A DNA stretch of 64,000 bases from Marinobacter sp. GTDB taxonomy: Bacteria; Pseudomonadota; Gammaproteobacteria; Pseudomonadales; Oleiphilaceae. The position numbers were made by a program, and so were the translations under genes. The notes under the pieces were generated by a model. That model saw only the letters and a program-made list of their open reading frames with translations. It made no database searches and was not told where the DNA came from. The stretch spans positions 1-64,000 of the forward strand of contig JACIZI010000007.1 in NCBI GenBank assembly GCA_014359475.1, read 5' to 3'. Below, one piece after another: positions 26,023 to 36,609 of the stretch (position 1 is its first letter; the number at the start of each line of letters is the position of its first letter).

Positions 26023-27042
26023 TCAGTCGCTCTGAACTTCCTTCAGGTCTTCCTTGAACTGCTCCAGCAGTTTCTTGCCGCTCTTGCCAGTCATTTTGAT
26101 AAACTTCTTCTCGACTTGTGGCGCGCGGGCCTTGAAGGCTTCAATCTGTTCCTCGTTCAGTCGGGTGACAGTCACCTTGTCGCTGGCTTCCTTGATTTTT
26201 TCGAGGGAACGTTCAGCCAGGCCATCGATGTGTACGATGATTTTTTCGAAGGCATAGTCCGCTGCGTCCTGAACCAGCTTTTTGTCTTCATCGGAAAGGC
26301 CTTTATAGAAGTTCTGGTTTGCCATCATGGCGGTGGTGAACCAGCCGTGCTTGGTAAATGTCAGGTGCGGGGACACTTCATACAGGCCGCCGGATTCGAT
26401 CCAGAAAATCGGGTTTTCCTGGCCCTGAATCATGTTGGTCTGCAGTGCACCGTATACTTCGCCCCAGGGCAGCGGGGTCGGGGTCGCGCCAAAGGCATCG
26501 TAGGTTTCAGACAGCAGAGGGTTCGTCATAACCCGGATTTTTTTGTTGTTGAAGTCCTTGGGGCTGGTTATCGGTTCGTTGGCGGTTACCACCATTTCCC
26601 CTTCCGGGTACATTTTCAGCAGCTCCAGGCCTTTTTCCGAGTAAAGCTTCGGAAAGTCCTCGTTGATTGCCTCACTTTCCCGGAAGAACTCAATAACGGT
26701 ATCCATGTCGGTGGGCAGCAGATAGGGGATGAAGAATATCTGCGCCTCGGGTATCAGGGAACCGGTAAAGCCGGGGGACTGATTGACGAAATTGAGAATG
26801 CCGGCCTGGGTCTGCTCCATGATGTCATCGGACTCGCCCAGCTCACCGAAGCGGTATACCTGCAGGGTGTGATCGGAATGGTCCTCGATGTATTCCTTGA
26901 ACTTGTAGGCAAAAACATCCTGAACATCGCCCTCGTACTCCTCATGGGCGTAGCGCCAGTTGGCTGCATTTACCGCGTTGGCCGCCGTCAGTGCTGCAAA
27001 AGTCAGCGCGGAAAGACCGGCCAGTTTCTTTAATTTGTTCAT
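26023..27042 (-). CDS. teaA: Ectoine/hydroxyectoine-binding TRAP periplasmic protein
   Basis: This 339-aa DctP-family protein has a signal peptide cleaved near Ala26 (NAVNA). The mature start, ANWRYAHEEYEGDVQDVF, and the stretches GELGESDDIMEQTQ, VNQSPGFTGSLIP, GATPTPLPWGEVYG and GQENPIFWIESGGLYEVSP agree closely with Halomonas TeaA as I recall it. Trp/Phe/Glu residues that bind ectoine lie in these segments. As first gene of teaABCD it supports uptake of compatible solutes under salt stress. GAGGTG lies ahead of the ATG. Confidence 0.88.
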   Translation of the reverse strand: MNKLKKLAGLSALTFAALTAANAVNAANWRYAHEEYEGDVQDVFAYKFKEYIEDHSDHTLQVYRFGELGESDDIMEQTQAGILNFVNQSPGFTGSLIPEAQIFFIPYLLPTDMDTVIEFFRESEAINEDFPKLYSEKGLELLKMYPEGEMVVTANEPITSPKDFNNKKIRVMTNPLLSETYDAFGATPTPLPWGEVYGALQTNMIQGQENPIFWIESGGLYEVSPHLTFTKHGWFTTAMMANQNFYKGLSDEDKKLVQDAADYAFEKIIVHIDGLAERSLEKIKEASDKVTVTRLNEEQIEAFKARAPQVEKKFIKMTGKSGKKLLEQFKEDLKEVQSD

Positions 27043-27186
27043 CGTTTACACCTCGTTGTTTCCGGAGATTTTTTTCGGTTATTTATTGTTACATTCATTA
27101 AGACTGGCAAAACAAGGCACTTTTCGCAAGAAAATGACAGAATAGTCTGCTTCAAGAGTCGCCTTTAGTACCGGGAATTCTCCGAC

Positions 27187-30100
27187 ATGCCCCATAACCT
27201 TGATGTCCGGCCGGGCTTTCACGCCCTGCATGCCAATCACCTGGAGGACCTGCGCCATGCGGTGGTCTGGATCAGTCGCCAGACCCCGTTACCGCCCCTG
27301 GAGCGGGAAACCTTCCTGGTCCAGAGTAACGGTATTGCCCAGTGGCTGAAGCTGGCGCTGGCAGAAGACCCGCAAACCGGCGAGGGCGCAGGCGGTGGCC
27401 TGGGGATCGCTGCCGGCATGGATTTCCTGTTTCCATCACGGTTTATCTGGCAGGCTTACCGTGCTGTGCTGCCCCCGGGAGAAGTGCCGGAGCAGTCACC
27501 ATTCGACAAGCCCCGTCTGGTCTGGCGGCTCTACCGGTTGTTGCCGGCATTGCTGGATCAGCCCGTGTTTGCACCGCTACGCCGTTTTATGGATGGGGCG
27601 GAAACCGAGGTGCGGCGGTATCAGCTTGCCGGGCAGATTGCCGATCTGTTCGACCAGTACCAGGTGTTCCGCGCGGACTGGCTGGCGGACTGGGAGCGGG
27701 GCCGTGACCAGTTGCAACTGGTCCGGGGCGAAATCCGTGAACTGGGCGAAGAGTTGCGCTGGCAGCCGGAGCTGTGGCGGCAACTGGTGGCAGACTCTGG
27801 TGACTTGTCTGCTACCAGCCGGGCCCGTATCCATACCCGTTTCCTGGAACGAGGGCAGACCCTCACCGCCGCAGACCGGCCGGCCCATCTGCCCCGGCGT
27901 ATTGTGGTGTTTGGTGTGTCCTCGCTGCCGCGCCAGGCCCTGGAAGCCCTGTCGGTGCTCAGCCGCCTGACTCAGGTGGTGCTTTGTGTGCATAACCCCT
28001 GCGAATTTTACTGGGCGGATATTGTCAGTGACCGGGATCTGCTCACCGCCAGCCGCAAACGGGGCCGCAGCCATCCGGAGCTGGCGACGGCTGCCACCGA
28101 GGAGGAACTGCACCAGCACGCCCATCCTTTGCTGGCGGCCTGGGGCAAGCAGGGTCGGGACTATATCCGTCTGCTGGACGAGTTTGATGACCCGGAACAG
28201 TACCGGGATCAGTTCCAGGCGCCCGGCGGGCGCATTGATATCTTCAACCCCCACGAAGGACCGGACGAAACCGGCCCTCAGCTGCTGCAGCAGCTGCAGA
28301 ATGACATATTGCAGCTGACCAGCCAGCAGGAAATGCGGGACCAGCAACGCCTTGTTGATCCGCTTCAGGACCGTTCGGTGGTTTTCCATGAAGCTCACAG
28401 CCCGCAACGGGAGGTGGAAATCCTCCACGATCAGCTGCTGGCGGCATTCAGCAGTGATCCCACCCTGCGCCCCCGGGACATCATCGTGATGATGCCGGAC
28501 GTGGACACCTACGCGCCCCATATCCAGGCGGTGTTCGGGCGATTCAGTCATGAGGATGACCGCCACATTCCCTTTACCATCTCGGACCAGGGACAACGGC
28601 ACCGGCAGCCGGCCCTGATTGCCATTGACCATCTGCTGGCCTTGCCGGAGAGTCGCTTTGCGGCCAGCGAGGTAATCAGTCTGCTGGAAGTACCGGCGGT
28701 GCGCTCCCGGTTTGGCATTGCCGAGGGGGATTTACCGCTGGTGCGCCAGTGGGTGGAAGGGGCTAATATCCGCTGGGGGCTGAATGCTGAGCAGCGGGCG
28801 GAGCTGGGGCTGCCCGCCAACCTTCAGCGCAATACCTGGCAGGCTGGCTTACGGCGCATGCTGCTGGGTTACGGTACCGGTGCCGGCGAAGCCTGGCAGG
28901 CGATCGAGCCCTACGATGAAATTGCCGGCCTGCAGGCGGCCCTGGCGGGCAATCTTGGCCGGTTCGTGAACCGGCTGGAGGCGTTCAGAGCCCGTTTGCT
29001 GGGCCATCACACACCGGACGAATGGCTGGCCCTGGTGCATGAGCTGGTGGACACCTTCCTGGGCGAACCGGAAGAGGACGACTTGCTGCTGATAAACCGC
29101 TTCCGCCGCCAGGCGGAGCAGTGGCGTTCCGATTGCGAGGCCGGTGGCCTGCAATCCGAGGGCCTGCCCCTGACCATCGTCCGGGAACGACTGATGGAAG
29201 GCCTTGAAGAAGGCGGGCTGAACCAGCGTTTTCTCGCCGGCAAGGTCAATTTCGCCACCCTGATGCCGATGCGGGCGATTCCCTTCCGACGGGTCTGCCT
29301 GCTGGGCATGAACGACGGCGATTATCCCCGCTCACGGCCGCCGGTGGATTTCGACCTGATGGCACTGGACTACCGCCCCGGTGACCGGTCCCGCAGGGAG
29401 GATGACCGTTACCTGTTCCTGGAAGCCCTGTTATCGGCGCGCCAGCAGCTTTATATCAGCTGGGTAGGCCGTAGCATCCGTGACGACAGCGAACGGCCTG
29501 CCTCGGTGCTGGTGAGTCAGTTGCGGGATCATCTGGACGCTGTCTGGTCCTTGCCTTTGGCGACGGACACGCGTGTTTCCGGCGCATTGACCACCCGTCA
29601 TCCCCTCCAGCCATTCAGCCGTGATTACTTCCCGGACCGGGGCGGGGATTCTGCCATCGCCGGTGTGCTGGCTACCGGCGAGCTGTTTTCCTATGACCGG
29701 GAATGGCTGGCGGCCCACGGCGAGGTGAAAGCGCAGGATAACGACGAACCGCTGCCCTATATCCCACCGGAGGAGCCCCTGTCCCTGGCCGAGCTGGGCC
29801 AGTTCCTGAAAAAGCCGGTGGAAACCTTCTTCCGGGGTCGCCTGCAGGTGTGGTTTGGCGAGCTGGAGGCGCTGGACAACGACACGGAAAACTTTGGCCT
29901 CTCGCCCCTGGACCACTGGCGCCTGGAAAAAGAGCTGATTGAACAGTCCGTATTGACCGCGGAGTCGGAAACCGACCTGCTGGAGAAAACCGGGCAACGG
30001 CTGGATATCATGGCCCGCCGCGGAGATCTGGGGATGGGCATGACCGAGCCTCACCTGCGCGAGCATCTGTCCGGGCGACTGCCGGACCTGTTCGGCCGCT

Positions 30101-30741
30101 ACCGACAGGCGCTGGCGGACTGGCCGGAATGTCTGGCGCGGGCACTGGATATCCGTCACGAGTACCAGGGTATCGTCTTGACGGATCGCATTAGGGGTCT
30201 GCGCCAGAGCCGGAGTGGCCAGTTGTGCCGTCTGGTAGTGTCGCGGCGCAGCATTCTGGGCAGCGGAAATGGCAAGTCCCGCCCACTGAAACACGCCAGC
30301 CTGCTGGATGACTGGCTGGTCCACCTGGTGGGTAACGCCCTGGCAGAACCTTTTGAGACCCTGATTCTGGGCAAGGAAGAAAACCGCAGTGTGCGCCTGC
30401 CTCCCATGGATGCCGCTGAAGCCCTGCCGCTTCTGGAAACCCTGCTCTACTGGTGGCAGGTCAACCGGACCCGCCCTCTGCCGGTGGAGGCCAACAGCGC
30501 TTACGAATGGCTGCGCGGGCTTCACCCGGTGCGGGGTGAGGGCAACCTTGATGCAGCGGAGCAGAAAGCGGAAAGGGCCTACGACCAGACTCTGGGCACC
30601 GACAACGGCTACCTTCGTTCAGCTTACCCGGATTTTCCGGCGCTAATGGCGAGCGGTGAGTTTGAGGCACTGGTTCAGCAACTTTATGAGCCCCTGTGGT
30701 GGCAGGAGCAGGCAGGGCGCAACGGAGAGAAGAAATCATGA
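27187..30741 (+). CDS. recC: Exodeoxyribonuclease V gamma subunit RecC
   Basis: This 1184-aa subunit scans for Chi in the RecBCD helicase-nuclease. It has a helicase-like fold without working ATPase motifs: N-terminal FHALHANHLEDLR and SNGIAQWLKLALAE, the central VVFGVSSLP and SPQREVEILHDQLL, and MRAIPFRRVCLLGMNDGDYPR, all typical of RecC. It is slightly longer than the E. coli protein. The RBS of the ATG at 27187 is weak (GGGAA). The stop overlaps the recB start by 4 nt. The gene order recC-recB-recD lacks the ptrA gene found in E. coli. Confidence 0.93.
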   Translation: MPHNLDVRPGFHALHANHLEDLRHAVVWISRQTPLPPLERETFLVQSNGIAQWLKLALAEDPQTGEGAGGGLGIAAGMDFLFPSRFIWQAYRAVLPPGEVPEQSPFDKPRLVWRLYRLLPALLDQPVFAPLRRFMDGAETEVRRYQLAGQIADLFDQYQVFRADWLADWERGRDQLQLVRGEIRELGEELRWQPELWRQLVADSGDLSATSRARIHTRFLERGQTLTAADRPAHLPRRIVVFGVSSLPRQALEALSVLSRLTQVVLCVHNPCEFYWADIVSDRDLLTASRKRGRSHPELATAATEEELHQHAHPLLAAWGKQGRDYIRLLDEFDDPEQYRDQFQAPGGRIDIFNPHEGPDETGPQLLQQLQNDILQLTSQQEMRDQQRLVDPLQDRSVVFHEAHSPQREVEILHDQLLAAFSSDPTLRPRDIIVMMPDVDTYAPHIQAVFGRFSHEDDRHIPFTISDQGQRHRQPALIAIDHLLALPESRFAASEVISLLEVPAVRSRFGIAEGDLPLVRQWVEGANIRWGLNAEQRAELGLPANLQRNTWQAGLRRMLLGYGTGAGEAWQAIEPYDEIAGLQAALAGNLGRFVNRLEAFRARLLGHHTPDEWLALVHELVDTFLGEPEEDDLLLINRFRRQAEQWRSDCEAGGLQSEGLPLTIVRERLMEGLEEGGLNQRFLAGKVNFATLMPMRAIPFRRVCLLGMNDGDYPRSRPPVDFDLMALDYRPGDRSRREDDRYLFLEALLSARQQLYISWVGRSIRDDSERPASVLVSQLRDHLDAVWSLPLATDTRVSGALTTRHPLQPFSRDYFPDRGGDSAIAGVLATGELFSYDREWLAAHGEVKAQDNDEPLPYIPPEEPLSLAELGQFLKKPVETFFRGRLQVWFGELEALDNDTENFGLSPLDHWRLEKELIEQSVLTAESETDLLEKTGQRLDIMARRGDLGMGMTEPHLREHLSGRLPDLFGRYRQALADWPECLARALDIRHEYQGIVLTDRIRGLRQSRSGQLCRLVVSRRSILGSGNGKSRPLKHASLLDDWLVHLVGNALAEPFETLILGKEENRSVRLPPMDAAEALPLLETLLYWWQVNRTRPLPVEANSAYEWLRGLHPVRGEGNLDAAEQKAERAYDQTLGTDNGYLRSAYPDFPALMASGEFEALVQQLYEPLWWQEQAGRNGEKKS

Positions 30742-33700
30742 GCGACACCGTCACCAGTCTCGACCCGTTAACCCTGCCACTGCAGGGCAGTCAGCTGATC
30801 GAAGCCAGCGCAGGTACCGGCAAGACCTTCACCATTGCCCTGCTGTATGTGCGACTGGTGCTGGGGCATGGTCAGTCCCATCCGGACCTGTCGGAAGGGC
30901 TGATGCCACCCAACCTGCTGGTGGTGACCTTTACCGAGGCCGCCACCAAGGAGTTGCGGGACCGGATCCGCTCGCGGCTCACTGAAGCGGCGGATCTGTT
31001 CGCGGAGGATCCCGCCGAAGCCGATGCCAGTGAGTCGGTCCGAGACCCCTTGTTGCGCCTGCGGAACGAATATTCGACCGACCAGTGGCCCGGCTGCCGT
31101 CGCCAGTTACAGCTCGCCGCTGAATGGATGGACGAGGCGGCGGTTTCCACCATCCATGGCTGGTGTAACCGTATGCTGGGGGAGCATGCCTTTGACAGTG
31201 GCAGCCTGTTCCGGCTGACCCTGGAAACCGACCAGACCGAGCTGCTGGACGAGGTGGTGCGGGACTACTGGCGCACCTTTTTCTATCCCCTGATGCCGGA
31301 TCTGATGGCGGAAGTGCTGGATCACTGGTCCGACCCGCAGATCCTGCGTAAACAGGTTCGCTTCCTGCTGGCCCACAACGAGCGGCTGCCGGAGGTCACT
31401 GACAAACCGGCACAGGCTGCCCGGCGGGCAGTGGCCGCGCGCACCGCGAAGCTGGCGGAGCTGAAAGCCCCCTGGGCGAGCTGGTGTGACGAGCTGGAAA
31501 AGCTCCTGACCGAGGCTGGCCAACAGACTCCCAAGCCTATCCATGGTGCTTCCCGCAACACCATGCACAAGTGTCTGGACTGGCTGCGTGCCTGGGCGGA
31601 ATCGGACGAGCCCGAGCCGGACAAGTTTTCAGGCAGCACCCGCAGTAAGGGCTACGATAATCTGACCCCGGAGGGCTTTGCGGCGGTCTGGAAAGGGGAT
31701 AGCCCGCCCCTGCATCCCGCCATGGAGGCGTTGCAGTCGCTGGAGGCGGAATTACAGGATATGCCGTCCGCCCGGTCCGACATACTGGTTCACGCCGCCG
31801 GCTGGATCAGCGAACGGCTGGAACAGGAAAAACAGCACCGGGCAGAGATGGGTTTCGATGATCTGCTGGTGCGCCTGGACGAGGCGCTGGCCGGAGAGCA
31901 GGGGGATCATCTGGCGGCCACCATCCGCCGTCAGTTCCCCGTGGCCATGATCGACGAGTTCCAGGATACGGACCCGGTGCAGTACCGCATCTTCGACAGG
32001 GTCTACCGGGTGGCCAGCAACGACGAGGCCACCGGCCTGCTGATGATCGGCGATCCCAAACAGGCCATCTATGCTTTCCGGGGCGCGGATATCTACACCT
32101 ATCTGGCTGCCCGCCGTGCTGTGGCATCCCGCACTCACACCCTGGGCACCAACTTCCGTTCGGCGGAGGCCATGGTGTCGGCGGTGAACCGGGTGTTCAG
32201 TCACAGCGATCAGGCCCTTGCAGAGGGGGCCTTCCTGTTCCGGACGGATCAGGGCAATCCGCTGCCCTTTCACCGGGTGGGGGCGAAGGGCACCGCACAA
32301 CAATGGTGCCGCGACGGACAGGCTCAGCCCAGCCTCACCTTCTGGACCCTGAGCGATGAAAAACCGGTGCCCAGACAGGCCAGCCGGGAGGCCATGGCAG
32401 AGTCCTGCGCCAGCGAGATTGTGGCGCTGCTCAATGCTGGCAGGGAACGGCAGGCGGGATTTGCGGCACCGGGTGCAACGCCGGCGCAAACCGATCCGGT
32501 GCGACCGGGCGATATTGCCGTGCTGGTCAACAAACGCACCGAGGCCGACCAAATTCGCCGGGCCCTGGGCCGTCGCGGGGTGCGCAGTGTTTATCTGTCA
32601 GAGAGCAACTCGGTGCTGCAGTCCCCGGTGGCCATGGAAGTGCTCTACTGGCTGCGGGCCTGTGCCGAGCCCGGTCAGTTGTCGCTGATTCGCACCGCCC
32701 TGGCCACCCCGGGGCTGGGGCTCGGATTCCGGCAACTGGACGAACTGCTCAACGATGAGAATGAACTGGACCGCCAGATCCGGCGCTTCCAGCAATACCA
32801 GCAGATCTGGCAGACCCAGGGCGTATTGCCGGTGCTGCGCCAGCTACTGATGGACTACGGTGTGCCTGCCCGGCTGCTGGCTCAGGAGGATGGTGAGCGG
32901 TTACTGACGGATATACTGCACATCGCTGAACTGCTGCAGCAGGAAAGCCAGCAACTGGACGGCGAGCACGCCCTGATCCACCACTACACGGATATGCTGC
33001 GGGATTCCGACAGCCAGGACGAACATCGCACCATGCGCCTGGAAAGCGATGCCGGACTGGTCAAGGTGGTCACGGTGCATAAATCCAAGGGGCTCGAGTA
33101 TCCTCTGGTGTTCCTGCCCTTTGCCACCGAGTTCCGGGAGGAAAAGGGCGGTAGTTTTCTCAAGTACCACGATTCTGCGGGCCGCTTGCAGATCGCTCTG
33201 GAGCCGGATGAGCAAACCGTGGCTCTCGCTGACCGGGAACGGCTGGGTGAGGATGTCCGCAAACTCTACGTAGCCCTGACCCGCGCCCGTTACGCCACCT
33301 GGGTGGGCTGCGCCGCTATTGCCGACTGGCATCGCAGCGGCCTGGGGTACCTGCTCAACAGTACACCGGGTCTGGAAACGGATCTGATGCGGGCACTGGA
33401 AACCCTGGTTTCCGGAGAACCCCATATTGCGGTGACGGACTTGCCGGTGGCGGATGAAGAAGTCTATGTGGGGGACGATCCCGTACCTCTGGGTGAGGCC
33501 ATGAAGCCCTCCCGGGAAGCCCGGGAGAACTGGTGGATCGCCAGTTATTCTGCCATTACCTATGGCGCGGCGGCAGTGCCCGGTGAGGAATTTGCCCCGG
33601 CCGCGGACGAGCCGGAGCAGGAAAACCTGCGGGACGAGCAACAGCCGGAAACGGCAGAACCGACCGGTGAAGCCGCCGATGCCCCCTGGCACCGGTTTCC

Positions 33701-34421
33701 CAGGGGGGCATCCGCCGGTACCTTCCTGCACGAACTGCTGGAATGGTGCGGCAACCAGGGTTTTGCCCGGGCCCGCGCCGAGCCCGAGGCCCTGCGACGT
33801 ATGCTGGAAAACCGTTGCGCCAGCCGCAACTGGCAGGACTATGTGCCGGATCTGGAAGACTGGATGCAGAGACTTGTCGATGCCCGCTTTGCGTTGCCCG
33901 GTGGCGGCGACTGTGCGCTCACGGACCTGCAGGTACAGATCCCGGAACTGGAGTTCTGGTTCGGGAGTGACCAGGTGGATACCCGCGCCCTGGACCGGCT
34001 GGTCAGCACTTACATACTGCCCGGCAGGCCGCGTCCGGCTGCCAGCGGGGTCACCTTCAACGGCATGCTGAAAGGCTTTGTGGATCTGGTATTTGAATAC
34101 CAGGGCCGGTATTACGTGATGGATTACAAGTCCAACGTGCTGGGGCCAGACAGCCGGTGGTACAGCCGGCCGGAAATGGAAGCCCGCATCCTGGAGAAAC
34201 GTTATGACCTGCAGTACGCCATCTACCTGCTGGCGCTGCATCGATTACTCAAGGCCCGCCTGCCGGATTACCGCTACCACACCCACATGGGCGGTGCCCT
34301 CTATTACTTCCTGCGAGGGGTGGATGCGTCGGGGGCGGGTGTATTCGCGGATTTGCCCGATGAACGGATGATCGACGGTATGGATCAGTTGTTCCGTGCC
34401 AGAACCGGGGAGGCCGCCTGA
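30738..34421 (+). CDS. recB: Exodeoxyribonuclease V beta subunit RecB
   Basis: This 1227-aa protein is the 3'-5' helicase and sole nuclease of RecBCD. Walker A is IEASAGTGKT at 21-30; MIDEFQDTDPVQY is motif II, and KVVTVHKSKGLEYPLVF and RKLYVALTRARYATW are later SF1 motifs. The C-terminal nuclease domain shows FVDLVFEYQGRYYVMDYKSN (about 1113-1133), with the metal-binding Asp and catalytic Asp-x-Lys. ATG 30738 is chosen at the ATGA overlap with recC. The stop overlaps recD by 1 nt. Confidence 0.94.
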   Translation: MSDTVTSLDPLTLPLQGSQLIEASAGTGKTFTIALLYVRLVLGHGQSHPDLSEGLMPPNLLVVTFTEAATKELRDRIRSRLTEAADLFAEDPAEADASESVRDPLLRLRNEYSTDQWPGCRRQLQLAAEWMDEAAVSTIHGWCNRMLGEHAFDSGSLFRLTLETDQTELLDEVVRDYWRTFFYPLMPDLMAEVLDHWSDPQILRKQVRFLLAHNERLPEVTDKPAQAARRAVAARTAKLAELKAPWASWCDELEKLLTEAGQQTPKPIHGASRNTMHKCLDWLRAWAESDEPEPDKFSGSTRSKGYDNLTPEGFAAVWKGDSPPLHPAMEALQSLEAELQDMPSARSDILVHAAGWISERLEQEKQHRAEMGFDDLLVRLDEALAGEQGDHLAATIRRQFPVAMIDEFQDTDPVQYRIFDRVYRVASNDEATGLLMIGDPKQAIYAFRGADIYTYLAARRAVASRTHTLGTNFRSAEAMVSAVNRVFSHSDQALAEGAFLFRTDQGNPLPFHRVGAKGTAQQWCRDGQAQPSLTFWTLSDEKPVPRQASREAMAESCASEIVALLNAGRERQAGFAAPGATPAQTDPVRPGDIAVLVNKRTEADQIRRALGRRGVRSVYLSESNSVLQSPVAMEVLYWLRACAEPGQLSLIRTALATPGLGLGFRQLDELLNDENELDRQIRRFQQYQQIWQTQGVLPVLRQLLMDYGVPARLLAQEDGERLLTDILHIAELLQQESQQLDGEHALIHHYTDMLRDSDSQDEHRTMRLESDAGLVKVVTVHKSKGLEYPLVFLPFATEFREEKGGSFLKYHDSAGRLQIALEPDEQTVALADRERLGEDVRKLYVALTRARYATWVGCAAIADWHRSGLGYLLNSTPGLETDLMRALETLVSGEPHIAVTDLPVADEEVYVGDDPVPLGEAMKPSREARENWWIASYSAITYGAAAVPGEEFAPAADEPEQENLRDEQQPETAEPTGEAADAPWHRFPRGASAGTFLHELLEWCGNQGFARARAEPEALRRMLENRCASRNWQDYVPDLEDWMQRLVDARFALPGGGDCALTDLQVQIPELEFWFGSDQVDTRALDRLVSTYILPGRPRPAASGVTFNGMLKGFVDLVFEYQGRYYVMDYKSNVLGPDSRWYSRPEMEARILEKRYDLQYAIYLLALHRLLKARLPDYRYHTHMGGALYYFLRGVDASGAGVFADLPDERMIDGMDQLFRARTGEAA

Positions 34422-36562
34422 TGGTATATGCGACCGAAACCGTAAACCCGCCCCGTCCCATGGCCTCCGCGCAAAGCCTGCTGACGGTACTGGACCGCTG
34501 GGTGGAGCAGGGTTGGCTGCGGGCGCTGGACCAGACCTTTGCGGTGTTTCTGAACGACACCCTCACCGAGCAGGGCGAGCAGCCCGCCCCGGCGTTGTTA
34601 CTGCTGGCGGCACTGGTTTCCCATCAGGTGGGCCGTGGCCATGTGTGCCTGGACCTGGAGCAACTGTGCGGCCATCCCGCCGATACGCTGGTTCTTCCCC
34701 CGGAAGGAGCAGAAAACCGTCCCGAACAATTGCCGCTGCCGGCGACCCTGCTGAAGGGCTACAGCGCCCGGCAACTGCTCGGGGCTATCAGCGCCAGCAC
34801 CGCCGTGGGTGATGGCGGGGCAGTGACACCGCTGGTGCTGGATGGCAGCCGGCTCTATCTGTACCGTTTCTGGCGTTACGAGGGAGCCATTGCCGAAGGT
34901 ATTGCCCAGCGGCTGGCGGAGCCTGTTACCGACGCAGGCGACCAGTCCCTGGCTCATGCCCTGGACATCCTGTTCCCGCAGAGCGATCAGCCGGATTACC
35001 AGAAGATTGCCTGTGCCCTGGCGGCCCGCAGCCGGTTCAGCGTGATTACCGGCGGACCCGGCACCGGCAAGACCACCACCGTGGTGCGATTACTGGCGGC
35101 ACTGCAATCGGTGACTCTGCAGACCGGCAATAACCATGGTCAGCCCCTGAAAATACGACTGGCGGCCCCCACCGGCAAGGCCGCCGCCCGCCTGAGTGAG
35201 TCCATTGCCGGGGCGCTGGATTCGCTGCCCCTGTCCCGCCTGCCCGGACAACCGGCTGCAGACACCATTCCTGCCCGTGTAACCACCTTGCACCGCCTGC
35301 TGGGCAGCCGGCCCGGCACCCGGCATTTTCGCCACAACGAGGACAATCCCCTGCCACTGGATATTCTGGTGATTGATGAGGCCTCGATGGTGGATGTGGA
35401 CCTGATGGCTTCCGTCTTCGCCGCCCTGCCGGCGCAGGCCCGGCTGGTGATGCTGGGTGACAAGGACCAGCTGGCCTCCGTGGATGCCGGTGCGGTGCTG
35501 GGTGAGCTTTGCCAGCGGGCCGCGCAAGGTCATTACCTTCCGGATACCCTGGCCTGGCTCAGGGATGTAACCGGTTACCAACTACCTGACACACTGCAGG
35601 ACCAGGCCGGTTATCCTCTGGATCAGGCCGTGGCCATGCTGCGGGTCAGTCACCGGTTTGACCGGCACAGCGGCATCGGCCAGCTGGCCCGGGCGATCAA
35701 CGAGAATCGACTGGACCGGGAGCTGATCCGGGACACCCGGGCCGGAGTCTATCCGGATCTGGCCTGGCTGCCCCTGCCAGCCAGCAAGCCGGAGGGGGGT
35801 GACCGGGAAGCTCGCATCGTCAGGCATGCCCTGAGCGGCAGCCCGGCCAGCTTTGCCAATGAAGGCAAGGGGCGACGGGTGCAGGGCAAGCCGGTAGACC
35901 CGCCCGTGGGCTACCGGTCTTACCTGGAAATCATGAAACGGGTGACGGACCAGCAGTTGAATCCCCGGACCCGTGAGGAATGGGATGACTGGGCCAGGTC
36001 CATTCTCAGGGCCTTCGGCAAGTTCCAGGTGTTGTGTCCCCTGCGGCGCGGCCCACTGGGTGTAGAGGGGCTCAATCAGGCCATTGCGGCCGGCCTGAAA
36101 CGTGCCCGCCTGATCGATCAGACGGAAGGTTGGTATCCCGGCCGTCCGGTGCTGATCACCGGTAACGATTACAATCTGGGCCTGATGAACGGGGATATCG
36201 GCATTGCCCTGAAAGTGCCCTGGGATCAGGACGAGCAAGGCAATCCCAAAGATGCCCTGCGGGTGGCCTTCCCCGCCAGTGACGGCACCGATGCCATCCG
36301 CTGGATTTCACCGGGTCGTCTGCAGTCCCTGGAAACCGTTTACGCCATGACCGTCCACAAATCCCAGGGCTCCGAGTTCGAGCATGCCTGCCTGATCGTG
36401 CCGGACCGGTTGACCCCGGTGCTGACACGGGAGCTGGTCTACACCGGCATTACCCGGGCGCGCAACTGGCTGAGCCTGATGGTGTGCGACGAACAGGTGC
36501 TGGGCAAAGCGGTGAGCCGTGGTGTGATCCGGGCCTCGGGACTGGCTGGACGATTAACCTGA
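34421..36562 (+). CDS. recD: Exodeoxyribonuclease V alpha subunit RecD
   Basis: This 713-aa protein is the 5'-3' helicase of RecBCD. Walker A GGPGTGKTTTVVRLL is near 210-224, motif II VIDEASMVDVDLM near 317-329, and the C-terminal YAMTVHKSQGSEFEH and YTGITRARNWL motifs are intact. It is about 100 residues longer than E. coli RecD. ATG 34421 shares its A with the recB stop (TGATG). Confidence 0.93.
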   Translation: MVYATETVNPPRPMASAQSLLTVLDRWVEQGWLRALDQTFAVFLNDTLTEQGEQPAPALLLLAALVSHQVGRGHVCLDLEQLCGHPADTLVLPPEGAENRPEQLPLPATLLKGYSARQLLGAISASTAVGDGGAVTPLVLDGSRLYLYRFWRYEGAIAEGIAQRLAEPVTDAGDQSLAHALDILFPQSDQPDYQKIACALAARSRFSVITGGPGTGKTTTVVRLLAALQSVTLQTGNNHGQPLKIRLAAPTGKAAARLSESIAGALDSLPLSRLPGQPAADTIPARVTTLHRLLGSRPGTRHFRHNEDNPLPLDILVIDEASMVDVDLMASVFAALPAQARLVMLGDKDQLASVDAGAVLGELCQRAAQGHYLPDTLAWLRDVTGYQLPDTLQDQAGYPLDQAVAMLRVSHRFDRHSGIGQLARAINENRLDRELIRDTRAGVYPDLAWLPLPASKPEGGDREARIVRHALSGSPASFANEGKGRRVQGKPVDPPVGYRSYLEIMKRVTDQQLNPRTREEWDDWARSILRAFGKFQVLCPLRRGPLGVEGLNQAIAAGLKRARLIDQTEGWYPGRPVLITGNDYNLGLMNGDIGIALKVPWDQDEQGNPKDALRVAFPASDGTDAIRWISPGRLQSLETVYAMTVHKSQGSEFEHACLIVPDRLTPVLTRELVYTGITRARNWLSLMVCDEQVLGKAVSRGVIRASGLAGRLT

Positions 36563-36609
36563 GCGGTGGCAAATTGCCATCCGGACCCTACCATTAAGGG
36601 AGAATCCCC

